Source: Paraburkholderia ferrariae NBRC 106233 (GTDB taxonomy: Bacteria > Pseudomonadota > Gammaproteobacteria > Burkholderiales > Burkholderiaceae). From it: a stretch of 64,000 bases of DNA. Under the pieces are notes generated by a model. It did no database searches. It worked only from the letters and a program-made list of their open reading frames with translations, and was not told the origin of the DNA. Shown here in pieces: positions 55,032 to 64,000 of this stretch (the first letter of the stretch is position 1; every line of letters begins with the position of its first letter). A program made the position numbers and the translations under genes. The DNA lies in the NCBI RefSeq assembly GCF_000685035.1, contig NZ_BAYB01000006.1, positions 62,001 through 126,000 on the forward strand. Reading direction: 5' to 3'.

Positions 55032-56052
55032 CGGGCCGGCAGAAGCTGCCCGGCAGAAGCTGCCCGGCGAGACTCGCGGGATCGGTATTGGTCCCGCACA
55101 GCAGGACGCCCACGCGCCGGCCCTGCAGCGTGTCGCGCAGCGGCCCCAGCAGGCCCGCTGTGGCCGTCGCGCAGGCGGGCTCCACGGCCAGCTTCAATTG
55201 ATCGAAGAGCACGCGCATGGCGGCGCGCAGGTCGTCGTCCGATACGGTGACAATCCGGTCGATATGGCGCCGGCACAGTTCGTAGCTGTATTGCTCCGTG
55301 TGCGGCGCCATCAGCGAATCGGCGATCGAATGCATGTGGCCGAGGCGCACCGTATGGTTGGCGGCAAAGCTGCGGCTCATCGCGTCGGCGCCTTCGGGCT
55401 CGACGCCGTACACGCGCACGCGCGGATTGGCGAGCCGCAGCGCGGTCGAAACGCCCGCGGCGAGACCGCCGCCGCCGATCGGCAGGATCACCGCGTCGAC
55501 GTCGGGCGCCTGGGTGGCCCACTCGTAGCCGAGCGTGGCCGTGCCGAGCACCGTGCGATAGCCGTTGAACGGATGCACGAAATAGCGGCCTTCCTCGGTC
55601 TCGATGCGTCGCACGATATCGAACGCCTCGCTGCTGTTGCCGGCCACGACGATTTCGGCGCCGAAGCGCCGGCATTGCGCCACGCGCTCCGCGCTCGCCG
55701 TGCGAAAGAGCACGACCTTCGCGCCGATGCCGAGGCGCATGGCCGCATACGAGACCGCGATCGCGTGGTTGCCGCCCGAAACGCAGGTCACGCCCGCACT
55801 GCGCTGCGCGGCGTCGAGCTCGAGCAGATGCGTGAACGCGCCGCGCACCTTGAAGCTGCCGCTCGCCTGCAGCAGTTCGAACTTGAAGTTGACGAGCGTG
55901 CCTTCGAGCGAAGGCAGATCGTTGCGGTCGAACACCGGCGTGCGCAGCACCCACGGCGTGAGCGCGAAGTGCTGCGTGGCGATGTCGTCGAGCGTGGGGA
56001 TGGCTTCGCCGTCGATCGTGTGGTCGGTGGGAAGCGGCGTGCCGGTGGACAT
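55015..56052 (-). CDS. threonine/serine dehydratase-like PLP enzyme, C-terminal end altered by tandem duplication
   Basis: 345 residues, fold type II PLP enzyme. The PLP lysine is Lys68 in SGSFKVRGA, with SGGNHAIAV for the phosphate-side pocket and the glycine-rich GGGGLAAG. It should deaminate threonine or serine; it lacks an ACT domain, so it is catabolic type and not IlvA. The last residues [16 protein letters not shown] come from a 14-bp tandem duplication (55041-55068). Removing one copy gives GQLLPAR followed by a stop, likely the ancestral end. The gene follows the deacetylase gene by 38 nt. Confidence 0.85.
   Translation of the reverse strand: MSTGTPLPTDHTIDGEAIPTLDDIATQHFALTPWVLRTPVFDRNDLPSLEGTLVNFKFELLQASGSFKVRGAFTHLLELDAAQRSAGVTCVSGGNHAIAVSYAAMRLGIGAKVVLFRTASAERVAQCRRFGAEIVVAGNSSEAFDIVRRIETEEGRYFVHPFNGYRTVLGTATLGYEWATQAPDVDAVILPIGGGGLAAGVSTALRLANPRVRVYGVEPEGADAMSRSFAANHTVRLGHMHSIADSLMAPHTEQYSYELCRRHIDRIVTVSDDDLRAAMRVLFDQLKLAVEPACATATAGLLGPLRDTLQGRRVGVLLCGTNTDPASLAGQLLPGSFCRPAETVP
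55041..55068. repeat. 14-bp perfect tandem duplication inside the threonine dehydratase gene
   Basis: AGAAGCTGCCCGGC is present twice in direct succession (55041-55054, 55055-55068). Because 14 is not a multiple of three the copy shifts the frame of the host gene's 3' end. Confidence 0.95.
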
Positions 56053-56090
56053 GGCGGTCGCGGGCGCGGTTGCGTGGCGAAGCGACGCGG

Positions 56091-57332
56091 CTAGCGAGCG
56101 AGCGCTTCGACCGACATCCCGTGTATCAGCTTGCGCAGGAAACCTTCGCACGCGGCGAGCTGTGCGAGCGAGACGAACTCGTTCGCCTTGTGCGCCTGCT
56201 CGATATCGCCGGGGCCGCACACCACGCTCGGAATGCCGGCGCGCGCGAAAAGGCCCGCCTCGGTGCCGTAGGCCACCTTGCGCTGCGCCTGGTCGGCCGT
56301 GAGCGTGCGCACGAGCTGCGTGATCGCGGCCTGTTCCGCGGCATCGAGCCCGGGCGCCGCGGCGATCTTCGTGAATTCGATCGCGGCGGCGGCGTGCTCG
56401 CGCTGCATTTTCGGCAGGAGCGTTTCGCGTGCGTAGCGCTCGATGCGCGCGAAGATGGCATCGGGATCGAGCGCCGGCAGATTGCGGAACTCGAATACGA
56501 AGCGGCACTCCGCCGGCACCGTGTTGATCGCGTTGCCGCCTTCGATCGTGCTGGCCTGCGCGGTCGTGAACGGCACGTCGTAAAGCTCGTCGAACGGACC
56601 CTGCGCGCGGAACTCGTCGGCCATGTCGCGGATGTAGCAGATGAGCCGCGCCGCATATTCGATCGCATTCAGGCCGCGCGGCGTGAGCGACGAATGCGCC
56701 GCGTGTCCGCGCACGCAGCATTGGTAAGCGTTGATGCCCTTGTGGGCGACGATGGGGCGCATGCTCGTCGGCTCGCCCACGATGCAGCCTTCCGGCTTCA
56801 CGCCGCGCTTCACGAGTTCTTCGATCATGAGCGGCGCGCCCGCGCATCCCACTTCTTCGTCGAACGAGAGTGCGAGGTGGATCGGCTTGGCGAGCTTCGT
56901 GCGCTGCATCTCCGGCACGAGCGTGAGCGCGGCGCCGATAAAGCCCTTCATGTCGCAGGTGCCGCGGCCATAGAGGAGGCCGTCGCGGATTTCGGGCTTG
57001 AAGGGATCGCTGTCCCACTTCTGGCCATCCACCGGCACCACGTCGGTGTGGCCCGAGAGCACGATGCCGCCGTTCGTTTCGCCGTCGTGCGCAGGCACGG
57101 TGGCGAACAGGTTGGCCCATTTGCCGTCGTGGCCGTAGGTCAGCGTCGATTCGACGCCTTGCGCGCGCAGCGCGTCACGCACCGTCTCGATCAGGCCGAG
57201 ATTCGGATGACGGCTGACCGTGTCCATCGACACGAGGCGGGTGACCCAGGGAAGCGAGACGGGGGAGGTGGCGGAGGCGGACGACGACGGGGACGACTGC
57301 GTGGTTTGCGCTGTTTCAGCGGCGACAGACAT
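56091..57332 (-). CDS. argE: M20 family acetylornithine deacetylase/DapE-type hydrolase
   Basis: 413 residues. Metal motifs LSGHTDVVPVDGQKWDSDPF, YGRGTCDMKGF and LSFDEEVGC carry the His, Asp and Glu ligands and catalytic Glu of ArgE/DapE enzymes, and the dimerisation domain begins after KGINAYQCCVRGHAAHSS. It hydrolyses N-acetylornithine in arginine synthesis in the standard ArgE assignment; other acyl-amino acids are possible. The ATG at 57332 has GGAG about 9 nt upstream. A short tandem repeat lies upstream of it. Confidence 0.88.
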   Translation of the reverse strand: MSVAAETAQTTQSSPSSSASATSPVSLPWVTRLVSMDTVSRHPNLGLIETVRDALRAQGVESTLTYGHDGKWANLFATVPAHDGETNGGIVLSGHTDVVPVDGQKWDSDPFKPEIRDGLLYGRGTCDMKGFIGAALTLVPEMQRTKLAKPIHLALSFDEEVGCAGAPLMIEELVKRGVKPEGCIVGEPTSMRPIVAHKGINAYQCCVRGHAAHSSLTPRGLNAIEYAARLICYIRDMADEFRAQGPFDELYDVPFTTAQASTIEGGNAINTVPAECRFVFEFRNLPALDPDAIFARIERYARETLLPKMQREHAAAAIEFTKIAAAPGLDAAEQAAITQLVRTLTADQAQRKVAYGTEAGLFARAGIPSVVCGPGDIEQAHKANEFVSLAQLAACEGFLRKLIHGMSVEALAR

Positions 57333-57443
57333 TTGAGGACTCCAGCGTGCCAGAATCCCAATATTACCCAAAAAGGATGAAATCGCCTAAAACTGCCTGC
57401 CTTCGCGGCGCGATTGCGGCGTGTTTGCGGCACGATTGTGCGC

Positions 57444-57479
57444 TGCGGCATCTGCGGCATCTGCGGCATCTGCGGCATC
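57444..57479. repeat. 9-bp microsatellite, four perfect copies upstream of argE
   Basis: TGCGGCATC is repeated four times in perfect tandem (57444-57479), with a partial copy after it. It lies in the 267-bp interval between mfd and argE, about 112 bp upstream of the argE start, where copy number could change by slippage. Confidence 0.9.
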
Positions 57480-57599
57480 TGCCTTGACGGCGGGGCTGCC
57501 GCCATGGCGCTCGCGAGCGGCGCCCGGGCGCGCATGCACGCCCGGCGGCATTCATCGCGCCGCTGGCCGGGCCGCCTTGCGACGTGCCGGCAGTCCCGC

Positions 57600-60500
57600 T
57601 TATCGCGCCGCCGTGCGCGCCGGCGCGCCGAGCGCGCGCAGCGTTTCCTTCACCGTTGCCACGCGCACCGCGAGGTCGGGGCTGCGCGTTTCGATGCGCA
57701 GCTTGTCCTGGCCCGCGAGCTTGACGTGCTTGTGCTTCTGCACCATCTCGATGATGCGCATAGCGTCGACAGGCGGATTCGGCACGAACTGCAGCCCGAT
57801 CACCGCTTCGCCCGCGTCGATCTTCGTGATCCCGAGCGGCTTCGCGGCAAGCCGCAGCCGGTGCGTTTCGATCAGCGCGTGCGCCTGCGGCGGCATCTTG
57901 CCGAAGCGGTCGATCAGCTCTTCCTGGATGCCGTCGATCGAATCGTCGTGCTCGCAGTTCGCGAGGCGCTTGTAGAGCGACAGGCGCTCCTGCACGTCGC
58001 CGCAGTAGTCGGCGGGCAGGATGGCGGGCGCGTGCAGGTTGATCTCGGTTGTCGCCGCGAGCGGTGCGTTCAGATCGGGCTCGCGGCCCTCCTTGAGCGC
58101 CTTCACCGCGTCGTTGAGCATGTCGGTGTAGAGCTGGAAGCCGATTTCCTGGATCTCGCCCGATTGCTTGTCGCCCAGCACTTCGCCCGTGCCGCGGATT
58201 TCGAGGTCGTGCATCGCGAGATAGAAGCCCGAGCCCAGTTCCTCCATCTGCTGGATCGCTTCGAGGCGCCGCTGCGCCTGCTTCGTGAGCCCCTGCGGAT
58301 CGTGCACGAGCAGATACGCGTAGGCCTGGTGATGCGAGCGGCCCACGCGCCCGCGCAACTGGTGCAACTGCGCGAGGCCGAACTTGTCGGAGCGGTGGAT
58401 GAGGATCGTGTTCGCGGTCGGCACGTCGATGCCGGTTTCGATGATCGTGGTACAGAGCAGCACGTTCGCGCGCTGCGCCACGAAATCGCGCATCACGGTT
58501 TCGAGTTCGCGCTCGTGCATCTGGCCGTGCGCAACGGCAATGCGCGCCTCGGGCACGAGCGCTTCGAGCATCGCGCGGCGATTCTCGATGGTCTCTACTT
58601 CGTTGTGCAGAAAGTACACCTGGCCGCCGCGTTTGAGCTCGCGCAGCATGGCCTCGCGAATCACGCTGTCTTCCTCGCGGCGCACGAAAGTCTTGATCGC
58701 GAGCCGCTTCTGCGGCGCGGTGGCGATCACCGAAAAGTCGCGCAGGCCTTCCAGCGCCATGCCGAGCGTGCGGGGAATCGGCGTGGCCGTGAGCGTGAGC
58801 ACATCGACCTCCGCACGCAGGGCCTTCAGCGCCTCCTTCTGGCGCACGCCGAAGCGGTGTTCCTCGTCGATGATGACGAGCCCGAGGCGCTTGAACTGCA
58901 CGTCCGAAGAAAGCAGCTTGTGCGTGCCGATCACGATGTCGACGCTGCCGTCGTTGATCTGCTGGATCGCCGCGTTCACTTCCTTGGTCGACTTGAAGCG
59001 CGAGAGCTCGGCTATGCGCACGGGCCAGTCGGCGAAGCGGTCGGTGAAGGTTTGGGTGTGCTGTTCCGCGAGCAGCGTGGTGGGCGAGAGGATGGCAACC
59101 TGCTTGCCGCCCATCACGGCGATGAAGGCCGCGCGCAGGGCCACTTCGGTCTTGCCGAAACCCACGTCGCCGCACACGAGGCGGTCCATGGGCTTGCCGC
59201 TCGTCATGTCGCCGATCACGGCCGCAATCGCGGCCGCCTGGTCGGGCGTTTCCTCGAAGCCGAAGCTCTCGGCGAACTTCACGTAGTCGCGCGGGTCGAG
59301 CTTGAACGCGTGGCCTTCGCGCGCGGCGCGGCGCGCGTAGAGGTTGAGCAGTTCGGCGGCCGTGTCGCGGATCTGCTGCGCGGCCTTGCGGCGCGCCTTT
59401 TCCCACTGGCCCGAGCCGAGCGCATGCAGCGGCGCGCTGTCCGGATCGGCGCCGCTGTAGCGCGAGATCACGTGCAGTTGCGAGACCGGCACGTAGAGCT
59501 TGCTGCCGCTCGCGTATTCGAGGTGCAGGAACTCGGTGTCGCCTTCGCCCAGATCCATCGTGACAAGGCCGTGATAGCGGCCGATGCCGTGCTGCGCGTG
59601 CACGACCGGGTCGCCCACCTTGAGCTCCGAGAGATCGCGCACCATCGAATCGACGTTGCTCGCCTGTTCCTGGCGGCGGCGTCCGGCGCGGCGCGCGAGC
59701 GGGCCGTAGAGCTCCGTTTCGGTGATGACGGCGAGGCCCTCGGCCGGCAGCGAGAAGCCCGTGGAAAGCGGGGCGACGCCCAGCGCGAAGCGCTCGTCGG
59801 AGGTGAGCCAGTCTTCGTAGCTGTCCGCGGAGGTGGGCCGCAGCCCGTTGTCCGCGAGCAACTGGGCGATGGTCTCGCGGCGTCCCGCCGATTCGACCGC
59901 GAACAGCACGCGGTTTTTCGTGGTGGCCAGATAGTCGCGCAGGGCGGCGAGCGGTTCGTCGGCGTGGCGGTCGATCGCGAGACTGGGCAGCGCCGTGGCC
60001 CAGCCGCCCGCGCTGGCCCCAGGCAGCACGAGGCGCGCGAAGGGCTTCGCGAGCGTGAAAAAGTCGTCGTCGCTCAGGAAAAGGCGATCCGGTTCGAGGA
60101 TCGGGCGCTCGCGGTCGTGCGAGAGGAAGTTGTAGCGCTGCTTCGTATCGGCCGAAAAGCGGCGGATCGCGGCGTCGAGGTCGCCCGAGAACACTAGCTG
60201 CGCGTTGTCCGGCAGATAGTGGAAGAGCGTGGCGGTCTCTTCGAAAAAGAGCGGCAGGTAGTACTCGATCCCGGCCGAGGGCACGCCGCTGCCGATGTCC
60301 TTGTAGATCGTCGCGCGGCTTGGGTCGCCTTCGAACACCTCGCGCCAGCGGCTGCGAAATGCCGTGCGCGACGCTTCGTCGAACGGGAACTCGCGGCCCG
60401 GCAGCAGGCGGATCTCCTTCACCGGATAGAGGCTGCGCTGGCTGTCCGGATCGAACGCGCGGATCGAATCGACCTGGTCGTCGAACAGGTCGAGCCGGTA

Positions 60501-61067
60501 GGGCAGCGGCGAGCCCATCGGGAACAGGTCGATCAGCGAGCCGCGCACACAGTATTCGCCCGGGCGCACCACCTGGCTCACGTGCTCGTAGCCGGCCAGC
60601 GTGAGCTGCGATTTGAGCTTCGCTTCGTCAAGGCGCTCGCCCTGCGCAAACGAGAACGTGTAGGCCGCGAGAAACGAGGCCGGCGGCATGCGGTAGAGCG
60701 CCGTCGTGGCCGGCACCAGCAGGATGTCGCAGCGGCCTTCGCCGAGATCGTGCAGCGTGGCGAGCCGCTCGGAAACCAGATCCTGGTGCGGCGAGAACGT
60801 GTCGTACGGCAGCGTTTCCCAGTCCGGCAGAAGGCGCACGCGGGCCTCGGGCGCGAAGAACGGGATCTCCTGGGCGAGACGCTGCGCGTCGACGGCGCTT
60901 GCGCAGATCACGGCCAGCAGCGGCGCGCCCGCGCGCGACGCCTCGCGATAGCGGGCGATCAGGAGCGCGTCGGACGAACCGTGCGTGCCGTCGAACGCGA
61001 AACGCTGCCCCGGCTTGACGACGGCGACGGGGGACGGAGACTGCTGGGATGCGGCGATATCGGACAT
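57600..61067 (-). CDS. mfd: transcription-repair coupling factor Mfd
   Basis: 1155 residues from the ATG at 61067 (a TTG two codons upstream is the alternative). The UvrB-like N-terminal modules come first, then the CarD/RNA polymerase interaction domain (LKVGDPVVHAQHGIGRYHGLVTMDLG), the SF2 translocase with Walker A CGDVGFGKTEVALRAA and DEEHRFGVRQKE, and the C-terminal TRCF domain. Mfd removes stalled RNA polymerase at lesions and recruits UvrA. It is divergent from ispD. Confidence 0.97.
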   Translation of the reverse strand: MSDIAASQQSPSPVAVVKPGQRFAFDGTHGSSDALLIARYREASRAGAPLLAVICASAVDAQRLAQEIPFFAPEARVRLLPDWETLPYDTFSPHQDLVSERLATLHDLGEGRCDILLVPATTALYRMPPASFLAAYTFSFAQGERLDEAKLKSQLTLAGYEHVSQVVRPGEYCVRGSLIDLFPMGSPLPYRLDLFDDQVDSIRAFDPDSQRSLYPVKEIRLLPGREFPFDEASRTAFRSRWREVFEGDPSRATIYKDIGSGVPSAGIEYYLPLFFEETATLFHYLPDNAQLVFSGDLDAAIRRFSADTKQRYNFLSHDRERPILEPDRLFLSDDDFFTLAKPFARLVLPGASAGGWATALPSLAIDRHADEPLAALRDYLATTKNRVLFAVESAGRRETIAQLLADNGLRPTSADSYEDWLTSDERFALGVAPLSTGFSLPAEGLAVITETELYGPLARRAGRRRQEQASNVDSMVRDLSELKVGDPVVHAQHGIGRYHGLVTMDLGEGDTEFLHLEYASGSKLYVPVSQLHVISRYSGADPDSAPLHALGSGQWEKARRKAAQQIRDTAAELLNLYARRAAREGHAFKLDPRDYVKFAESFGFEETPDQAAAIAAVIGDMTSGKPMDRLVCGDVGFGKTEVALRAAFIAVMGGKQVAILSPTTLLAEQHTQTFTDRFADWPVRIAELSRFKSTKEVNAAIQQINDGSVDIVIGTHKLLSSDVQFKRLGLVIIDEEHRFGVRQKEALKALRAEVDVLTLTATPIPRTLGMALEGLRDFSVIATAPQKRLAIKTFVRREEDSVIREAMLRELKRGGQVYFLHNEVETIENRRAMLEALVPEARIAVAHGQMHERELETVMRDFVAQRANVLLCTTIIETGIDVPTANTILIHRSDKFGLAQLHQLRGRVGRSHHQAYAYLLVHDPQGLTKQAQRRLEAIQQMEELGSGFYLAMHDLEIRGTGEVLGDKQSGEIQEIGFQLYTDMLNDAVKALKEGREPDLNAPLAATTEINLHAPAILPADYCGDVQERLSLYKRLANCEHDDSIDGIQEELIDRFGKMPPQAHALIETHRLRLAAKPLGITKIDAGEAVIGLQFVPNPPVDAMRIIEMVQKHKHVKLAGQDKLRIETRSPDLAVRVATVKETLRALGAPARTAAR

Positions 61068-61391
61068 AGGCAACAGGTTGGCCCGATTGGGGCCTGGTTA
61101 GGCTAGTCATGCGGCCCGGACTCCCGACCGTGCCGGGTTCGAGGCGCGAGTCCAGCGAATCCGGCGAATCCGGCGGGTCCGCCCGGTGCTCGCAGGCGCA
61201 CCGGACAAGGCATCGGCAGGGCGCGCGGCGGCTCGCCCCGCCCGGCGCACCCGCGCCGGGCGGGCTCTTGCCGCCCCTTGCGGGGACCGGGAGCGGCTCG
61301 GTGCCGGGTGCCGCTGCGGCGGTCTGACGTGCGGGCAAAGGACCTATTATAAAATCCGTCCTTTACTTTGACTGCTGCGGCAAGCACTACC
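61068..61391. other. divergent mfd/ispD intergenic region
   Basis: 324 bp, GC-rich with short direct repeats (TCCGGCGAATCCGGCG, near 61155-61172). The only AT-rich part is 61344-61370, which holds the promoter elements. Confidence 0.6.
61324..61353 (+). promoter_or_regulatory. candidate ispD promoter
   Basis: CTGACG (61324-61329), an 18-nt spacer and TATAAA (61348-61353). The AT tract also gives a perfect TATAAT on the minus strand (61351 to 61346), so it may serve mfd too. Confidence 0.5.
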
Positions 61392-62105
61392 GTGACCTCA
61401 CGCCTCTTCGCCCTGATCCCGTGCGCCGGAACCGGCAGCCGCTCGGGCTCGGCCATGCCGAAACAATATCGAACCGTCGCGGGCCGCGACCTCCTGCACT
61501 ATACGCTGGCCGCCTTCGACGCCTGCAGCGAATTCACGCAGACGCTCGTGGTCATTGCCGCCGACGACGGCCACTTCGACGCGCGCCGCTTCGGCGGCCT
61601 GCGCTTTGCCGTGCGCCGCTGCGGCGGCGCTTCGCGCCAGGCCTCGGTGTACAACGGGCTCGCGGCGCTGGCCGAGTTCGGCGCGCGCGACGAAGACTGG
61701 GTGCTCGTGCACGACGCGGCGCGCCCCGGCATCACGCCCGCACTGATCCGCACGCTCGTGGAGTCGCTCAAGGACGACCCCGTGGGCGGCATCATGGCGC
61801 TGCCCGTGGCCGACACGCTCAAGCGCGTGGCGCCCGGCGGCGGCGGCGCGCGCATCGCCCGCACCGAGGCGCGCGACGGGCTGTGGCAGGCCCAGACGCC
61901 GCAGATGTTCCGCGTCGGCATGCTGCGCACGGCCATCGAGCGTGCGCAGCAGGACGGCCACGACCTCACCGACGAAGCGAGCGCGATCGAATGGCTCGGC
62001 CATGCGCCGCGTCTCGTGCAGGGCAGCCTGCGCAACTTCAAGGTGACGTACCCCGAAGACTTCGCCCTCGCCGAGGCCATCCTCGGCAGCCACGCGGCGA
62101 GCTGA
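61392..62105 (+). CDS. ispD: 2-C-methyl-D-erythritol 4-phosphate cytidylyltransferase IspD
   Basis: 237 residues from a GTG, giving the typical [31 protein letters not shown] start with the CTP-binding glycine loop. The catalytic segment [13 protein letters not shown] and C-terminal [17 protein letters not shown] match IspD. It couples MEP to CTP in the MEP isoprenoid pathway. A TTG 8 codons upstream is also in frame but less likely. Followed by ispF after 34 nt. Confidence 0.95.
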   Translation: MTSRLFALIPCAGTGSRSGSAMPKQYRTVAGRDLLHYTLAAFDACSEFTQTLVVIAADDGHFDARRFGGLRFAVRRCGGASRQASVYNGLAALAEFGARDEDWVLVHDAARPGITPALIRTLVESLKDDPVGGIMALPVADTLKRVAPGGGGARIARTEARDGLWQAQTPQMFRVGMLRTAIERAQQDGHDLTDEASAIEWLGHAPRLVQGSLRNFKVTYPEDFALAEAILGSHAAS

Positions 62106-62139
62106 ACGCCGCGCGCCCCTTCACTACGGAAACCCACTC

Positions 62140-62619
62140 ATGGATATCAGAATCGGACAAGGCTACGACGTGCACGCGCTGGTGCCGGGACGCCCGCTCG
62201 TGATCGGCGGCGTGACCGTGCCGTACGAGCGCGGGCTGCTCGGCCACTCGGATGCCGACGTGCTGCTGCACGCCATTACCGATGCGCTCTTCGGCGCCGC
62301 GGCGCTGGGCGACATCGGCCGCCACTTCCCGGACACCGACAAGCAGTTCTACGGCGCCAACAGCCGCGTGCTGCTGCGCGAGTGCCTGCGCCGCGTGAAA
62401 GAGGCGGGGTTTTCGCTCCTCAACGTCGATAGCACCGTGATCGCCCAGGCGCCGAAGCTCGCGCCGCATATCGAGGCGATGCGCGCGGCGATTGCGGAAG
62501 ATCTGGGCCTGCCGCTCGATCGCGTGAACGTGAAGGCGAAAACCAACGAAAAGCTCGGCTACCTGGGTCGCGGCGAAGGCATCGAGGCGCAGGCCGCCGT
62601 GCTGCTGCTGCGCGCGTGA
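62140..62619 (+). CDS. ispF: 2-C-methyl-D-erythritol 2,4-cyclodiphosphate synthase IspF
   Basis: 159 residues, standard size. Zinc ligands Asp10, His12 (GQGYDVHAL) and His44 ([17 protein letters not shown]) are present, with the SNKAT-like motif [24 protein letters not shown] at the C-terminus. It cyclises CDP-ME 2-phosphate. It forms a two-gene operon with ispD that ends in a strong terminator. Confidence 0.96.
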   Translation: MDIRIGQGYDVHALVPGRPLVIGGVTVPYERGLLGHSDADVLLHAITDALFGAAALGDIGRHFPDTDKQFYGANSRVLLRECLRRVKEAGFSLLNVDSTVIAQAPKLAPHIEAMRAAIAEDLGLPLDRVNVKAKTNEKLGYLGRGEGIEAQAAVLLLRA

Positions 62620-62710
62620 TTCACGTGTAATTCACGCGTAATTTGTGCGACCGTGCGCGCATTCGCGCACATCAATCAGGCGCGGAGCAGGGCACGTACC
62701 CGCAGTCCGG

Positions 62711-62750
62711 ATGACCGGCGATGGCATTGCCCATCGCCGGTCATTTTTTT
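62711..62750 (+). terminator. Rho-independent terminator of ispDF
   Basis: A perfect 14-bp stem ATGACCGGCGATGG/CCATCGCCGGTCAT (62711-62724 with 62731-62744), loop CATTGC, then six T. Confidence 0.95.
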
Positions 62751-62814
62751 CTTGCCGATTTATTTCCGCTTTTTTTTGCCCATACTGGCCCGGTGAGGTT
62801 AAGCGGGAAGAGTC

Positions 62815-63978
62815 ATGACGGCGAACGAAAGGCGGGTGAAAGGCCTCGACGGTCTCCGGGCGCTGGCAGTGCTGCTGGTGTTTCTGTCGCACAAGGCACA
62901 CGTCGATGCGGTGGACGTGGGCCAGTTGGGCGTATGGCTGTTCTTTCTGATCAGCGGCTATCTGATCGTCGGCGAACTGCATCGCAACCGCGTGCGGCTG
63001 GAAGCGGGCGCGGCGCGCAGGGACGCCGTGCTTTGCGTGTTCTTCGTCAAGCGCGCACTGCGCATCCTGCCGGTCTACTATCTGCTGCTGATCGCGCTGA
63101 CGCTTGCGCACGCACTCTTTTATCAACGCGAAGTGGATCTCGGCCTCGCATGGCATTTCGCATTCCTCTCGAATTACTGGATCGGCGTCGTGCACGACCG
63201 ATGGCCCGGCACGGTGTCGCATTTCTGGAGTCTCGCCGTCGAGCAACAGTTCTATCTCGTCGCACCGTTCGCATTGCTGTTCACGCGTGCTTCGCGGCAT
63301 CTCGCGCTTTGCGTCGTCGTCATCGTCGCTGCTGCGCTCGTGCACTGCGGACTCTATCTGCATGAGGCGAGCGAGCCGCTCGTCTACGCATTCTCGCCGT
63401 GGAATTTCGCGTTGATTGCGCTGGGTGGCGCGATGGCGATTGCGGGGGCGCGGGTGCCGCGCACGCGCGCCGCGGGGAGCATGGTGTGGCTCGCGACGAG
63501 CGTTGGCGTACTAGTCGCCTGCGCGCTGGCGCGGACGCATTGCGCGGCGTGCGCGGCCGAGGCGGTCTCGATCGTGCCGGGCGTTCTCGACATCGCGCTT
63601 TCGCTTGCGCTCGGCGCCGCGTTGCTGTGGATCGTGCGCCACCCGGAGTCGGGTCTCGTGGCGCTGCTGGAGGTGCGTCCGCTTGTCTGGCTGGGTACGA
63701 TCAGCTACGGCTTCTATCTGTTCCACAATCTCGTGCCCGCGAAGCTCGGCGTCGATCCCACGCTTTATGCGTACTTCGGCTTGCCGCCGTTCGCCGATGC
63801 CGTGCTGCCGCTGGTACTCCAGTTCGCGCTCGCACTGCTGCTCGCCCATCTGTCGTGGCAACTGCTCGAAAAGCGCGTGCTGGAGTGCAAGCGCCCGCTG
63901 GAAGCGGCGATCCGGCAGCGCATGCCGCTGCGCGCCGCCGCGGGCGCCGATTCTCTTTCGGCCGTCGCCGAGCGCTAG
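62815..63978 (+). CDS. OafA/YrhL-type membrane acyltransferase (acyltransferase 3)
   Basis: 387 residues, about ten transmembrane segments. Start KGLDGLRALAVLLVFLSHKAH contains the conserved Arg and His of acyltransferase 3 proteins; the GVWLFFLISGYLIVGEL, RALRILPVYY and HFWSLAVEQQFYL motifs follow, and the last part has TISYGFYLFHN. Such enzymes O-acetylate sugars of lipopolysaccharide, exopolysaccharide or Nod factors. No sugar-biosynthesis genes adjoin, so the target is unknown. GGGAAGAG precedes the ATG. The stop lies 22 nt before the window end. Confidence 0.88.
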   Translation: MTANERRVKGLDGLRALAVLLVFLSHKAHVDAVDVGQLGVWLFFLISGYLIVGELHRNRVRLEAGAARRDAVLCVFFVKRALRILPVYYLLLIALTLAHALFYQREVDLGLAWHFAFLSNYWIGVVHDRWPGTVSHFWSLAVEQQFYLVAPFALLFTRASRHLALCVVVIVAAALVHCGLYLHEASEPLVYAFSPWNFALIALGGAMAIAGARVPRTRAAGSMVWLATSVGVLVACALARTHCAACAAEAVSIVPGVLDIALSLALGAALLWIVRHPESGLVALLEVRPLVWLGTISYGFYLFHNLVPAKLGVDPTLYAYFGLPPFADAVLPLVLQFALALLLAHLSWQLLEKRVLECKRPLEAAIRQRMPLRAAAGADSLSAVAER

Positions 63979-64000
63979 AGCGTCACGCCGCCGATTGCAC

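Noticed and set aside
57444..57479. CRISPR array
   Set aside because: The 9-bp units are contiguous with no spacers and no cas genes adjoin.
57414..60197. A 927-codon plus-strand frame opposite mfd
   Set aside because: mfd has all its family motifs on the other strand, and this frame is Arg/His/Glu-biased shadow sequence.

Overview
This 64 kb window is GC-rich chromosomal DNA from a betaproteobacterium. It is most likely a member of the Burkholderiaceae (Burkholderia/Paraburkholderia/Caballeronia type). The basis is gene content and order: an intact phaC-phaA-phaB-phaR polyhydroxybutyrate cluster, a surE-pcm-nlpD-rpoS block, trxA next to rho, ffs-dnaX-ybaB-recR, divergent bamD and rluD-pgeF, and mfd divergent from ispD-ispF. 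These names come from motif and family recognition; no database search was possible. I see no insertion sequence, prophage, CRISPR array, rRNA gene or convincing tRNA gene.

Layout. 1-2.5 kb: the end of an acetoin dehydrogenase operon (acoB tail, acoC, a pathway-dedicated lipoyl synthase). 2.5-5.6 kb, minus strand: an ArnT-like membrane glycosyltransferase and a MATE exporter. 5.9-9.4 kb: ribosomal protein L31 type B, the MtfA peptidase, and a MerR regulator with its MFS exporter behind a perfect palindromic operator candidate. 9.5-11.4 kb: rho and trxA, separated by an unusual leader and intergenic region. 11.87-15.7 kb: SRP RNA, DNA polymerase III tau (dnaX), ybaB and recR. 15.8-20 kb: a CaiB-type CoA transferase followed by an NMT1/THI5-like ABC uptake system. 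20-26 kb: a quinone oxidoreductase, then surE-pcm-nlpD-rpoS and a PolB-like exonuclease. 26-32.2 kb: an EEP-family phosphatase/nuclease, a small SmpA-like lipoprotein, rlmD, bamD, rluD and pgeF. 32.6-37.5 kb: the PHB cluster. 37.6-42.7 kb: rimO, a PfkB sugar kinase, an exported protein, a cystathionine beta-lyase-like enzyme and serB. 43-49.6 kb: a stand-alone LigD-type polymerase, a small exported protein, the FetAB-like ABC exporter, AsmA and a hypothetical protein. 50-54.3 kb: a three-gene phosphorelay cluster. 54.4-62.6 kb: mscL, a threonine dehydratase-like enzyme, an argE/dapE-type deacetylase, mfd, ispD and ispF. 62.8 kb to the end: an OafA-type acyltransferase.

Most of the window is housekeeping. 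The signals least explained by standard annotation are small and local. (1) A 14-bp tandem duplication at the end of the threonine dehydratase gene appears to have shifted its reading frame and stop codon. (2) The rho gene has a pyrimidine-rich leader with three helically phased CAAGCAAGT-like repeats, and a perfect 15-bp inverted repeat lies between rho and trxA. (3) Three tandem 13-bp repeats lie between fetA and asmA. (4) A polymerase domain of DNA ligase D stands alone without ligase or nuclease domains. (5) Pcm has a long low-complexity N-terminus and RluD a long acidic C-terminus. (6) dnaX and surE both carry TACAAT exactly 6 nt before their ATG, which would suit leaderless mRNAs. I found no convincing evidence for a wholly new multi-gene system.
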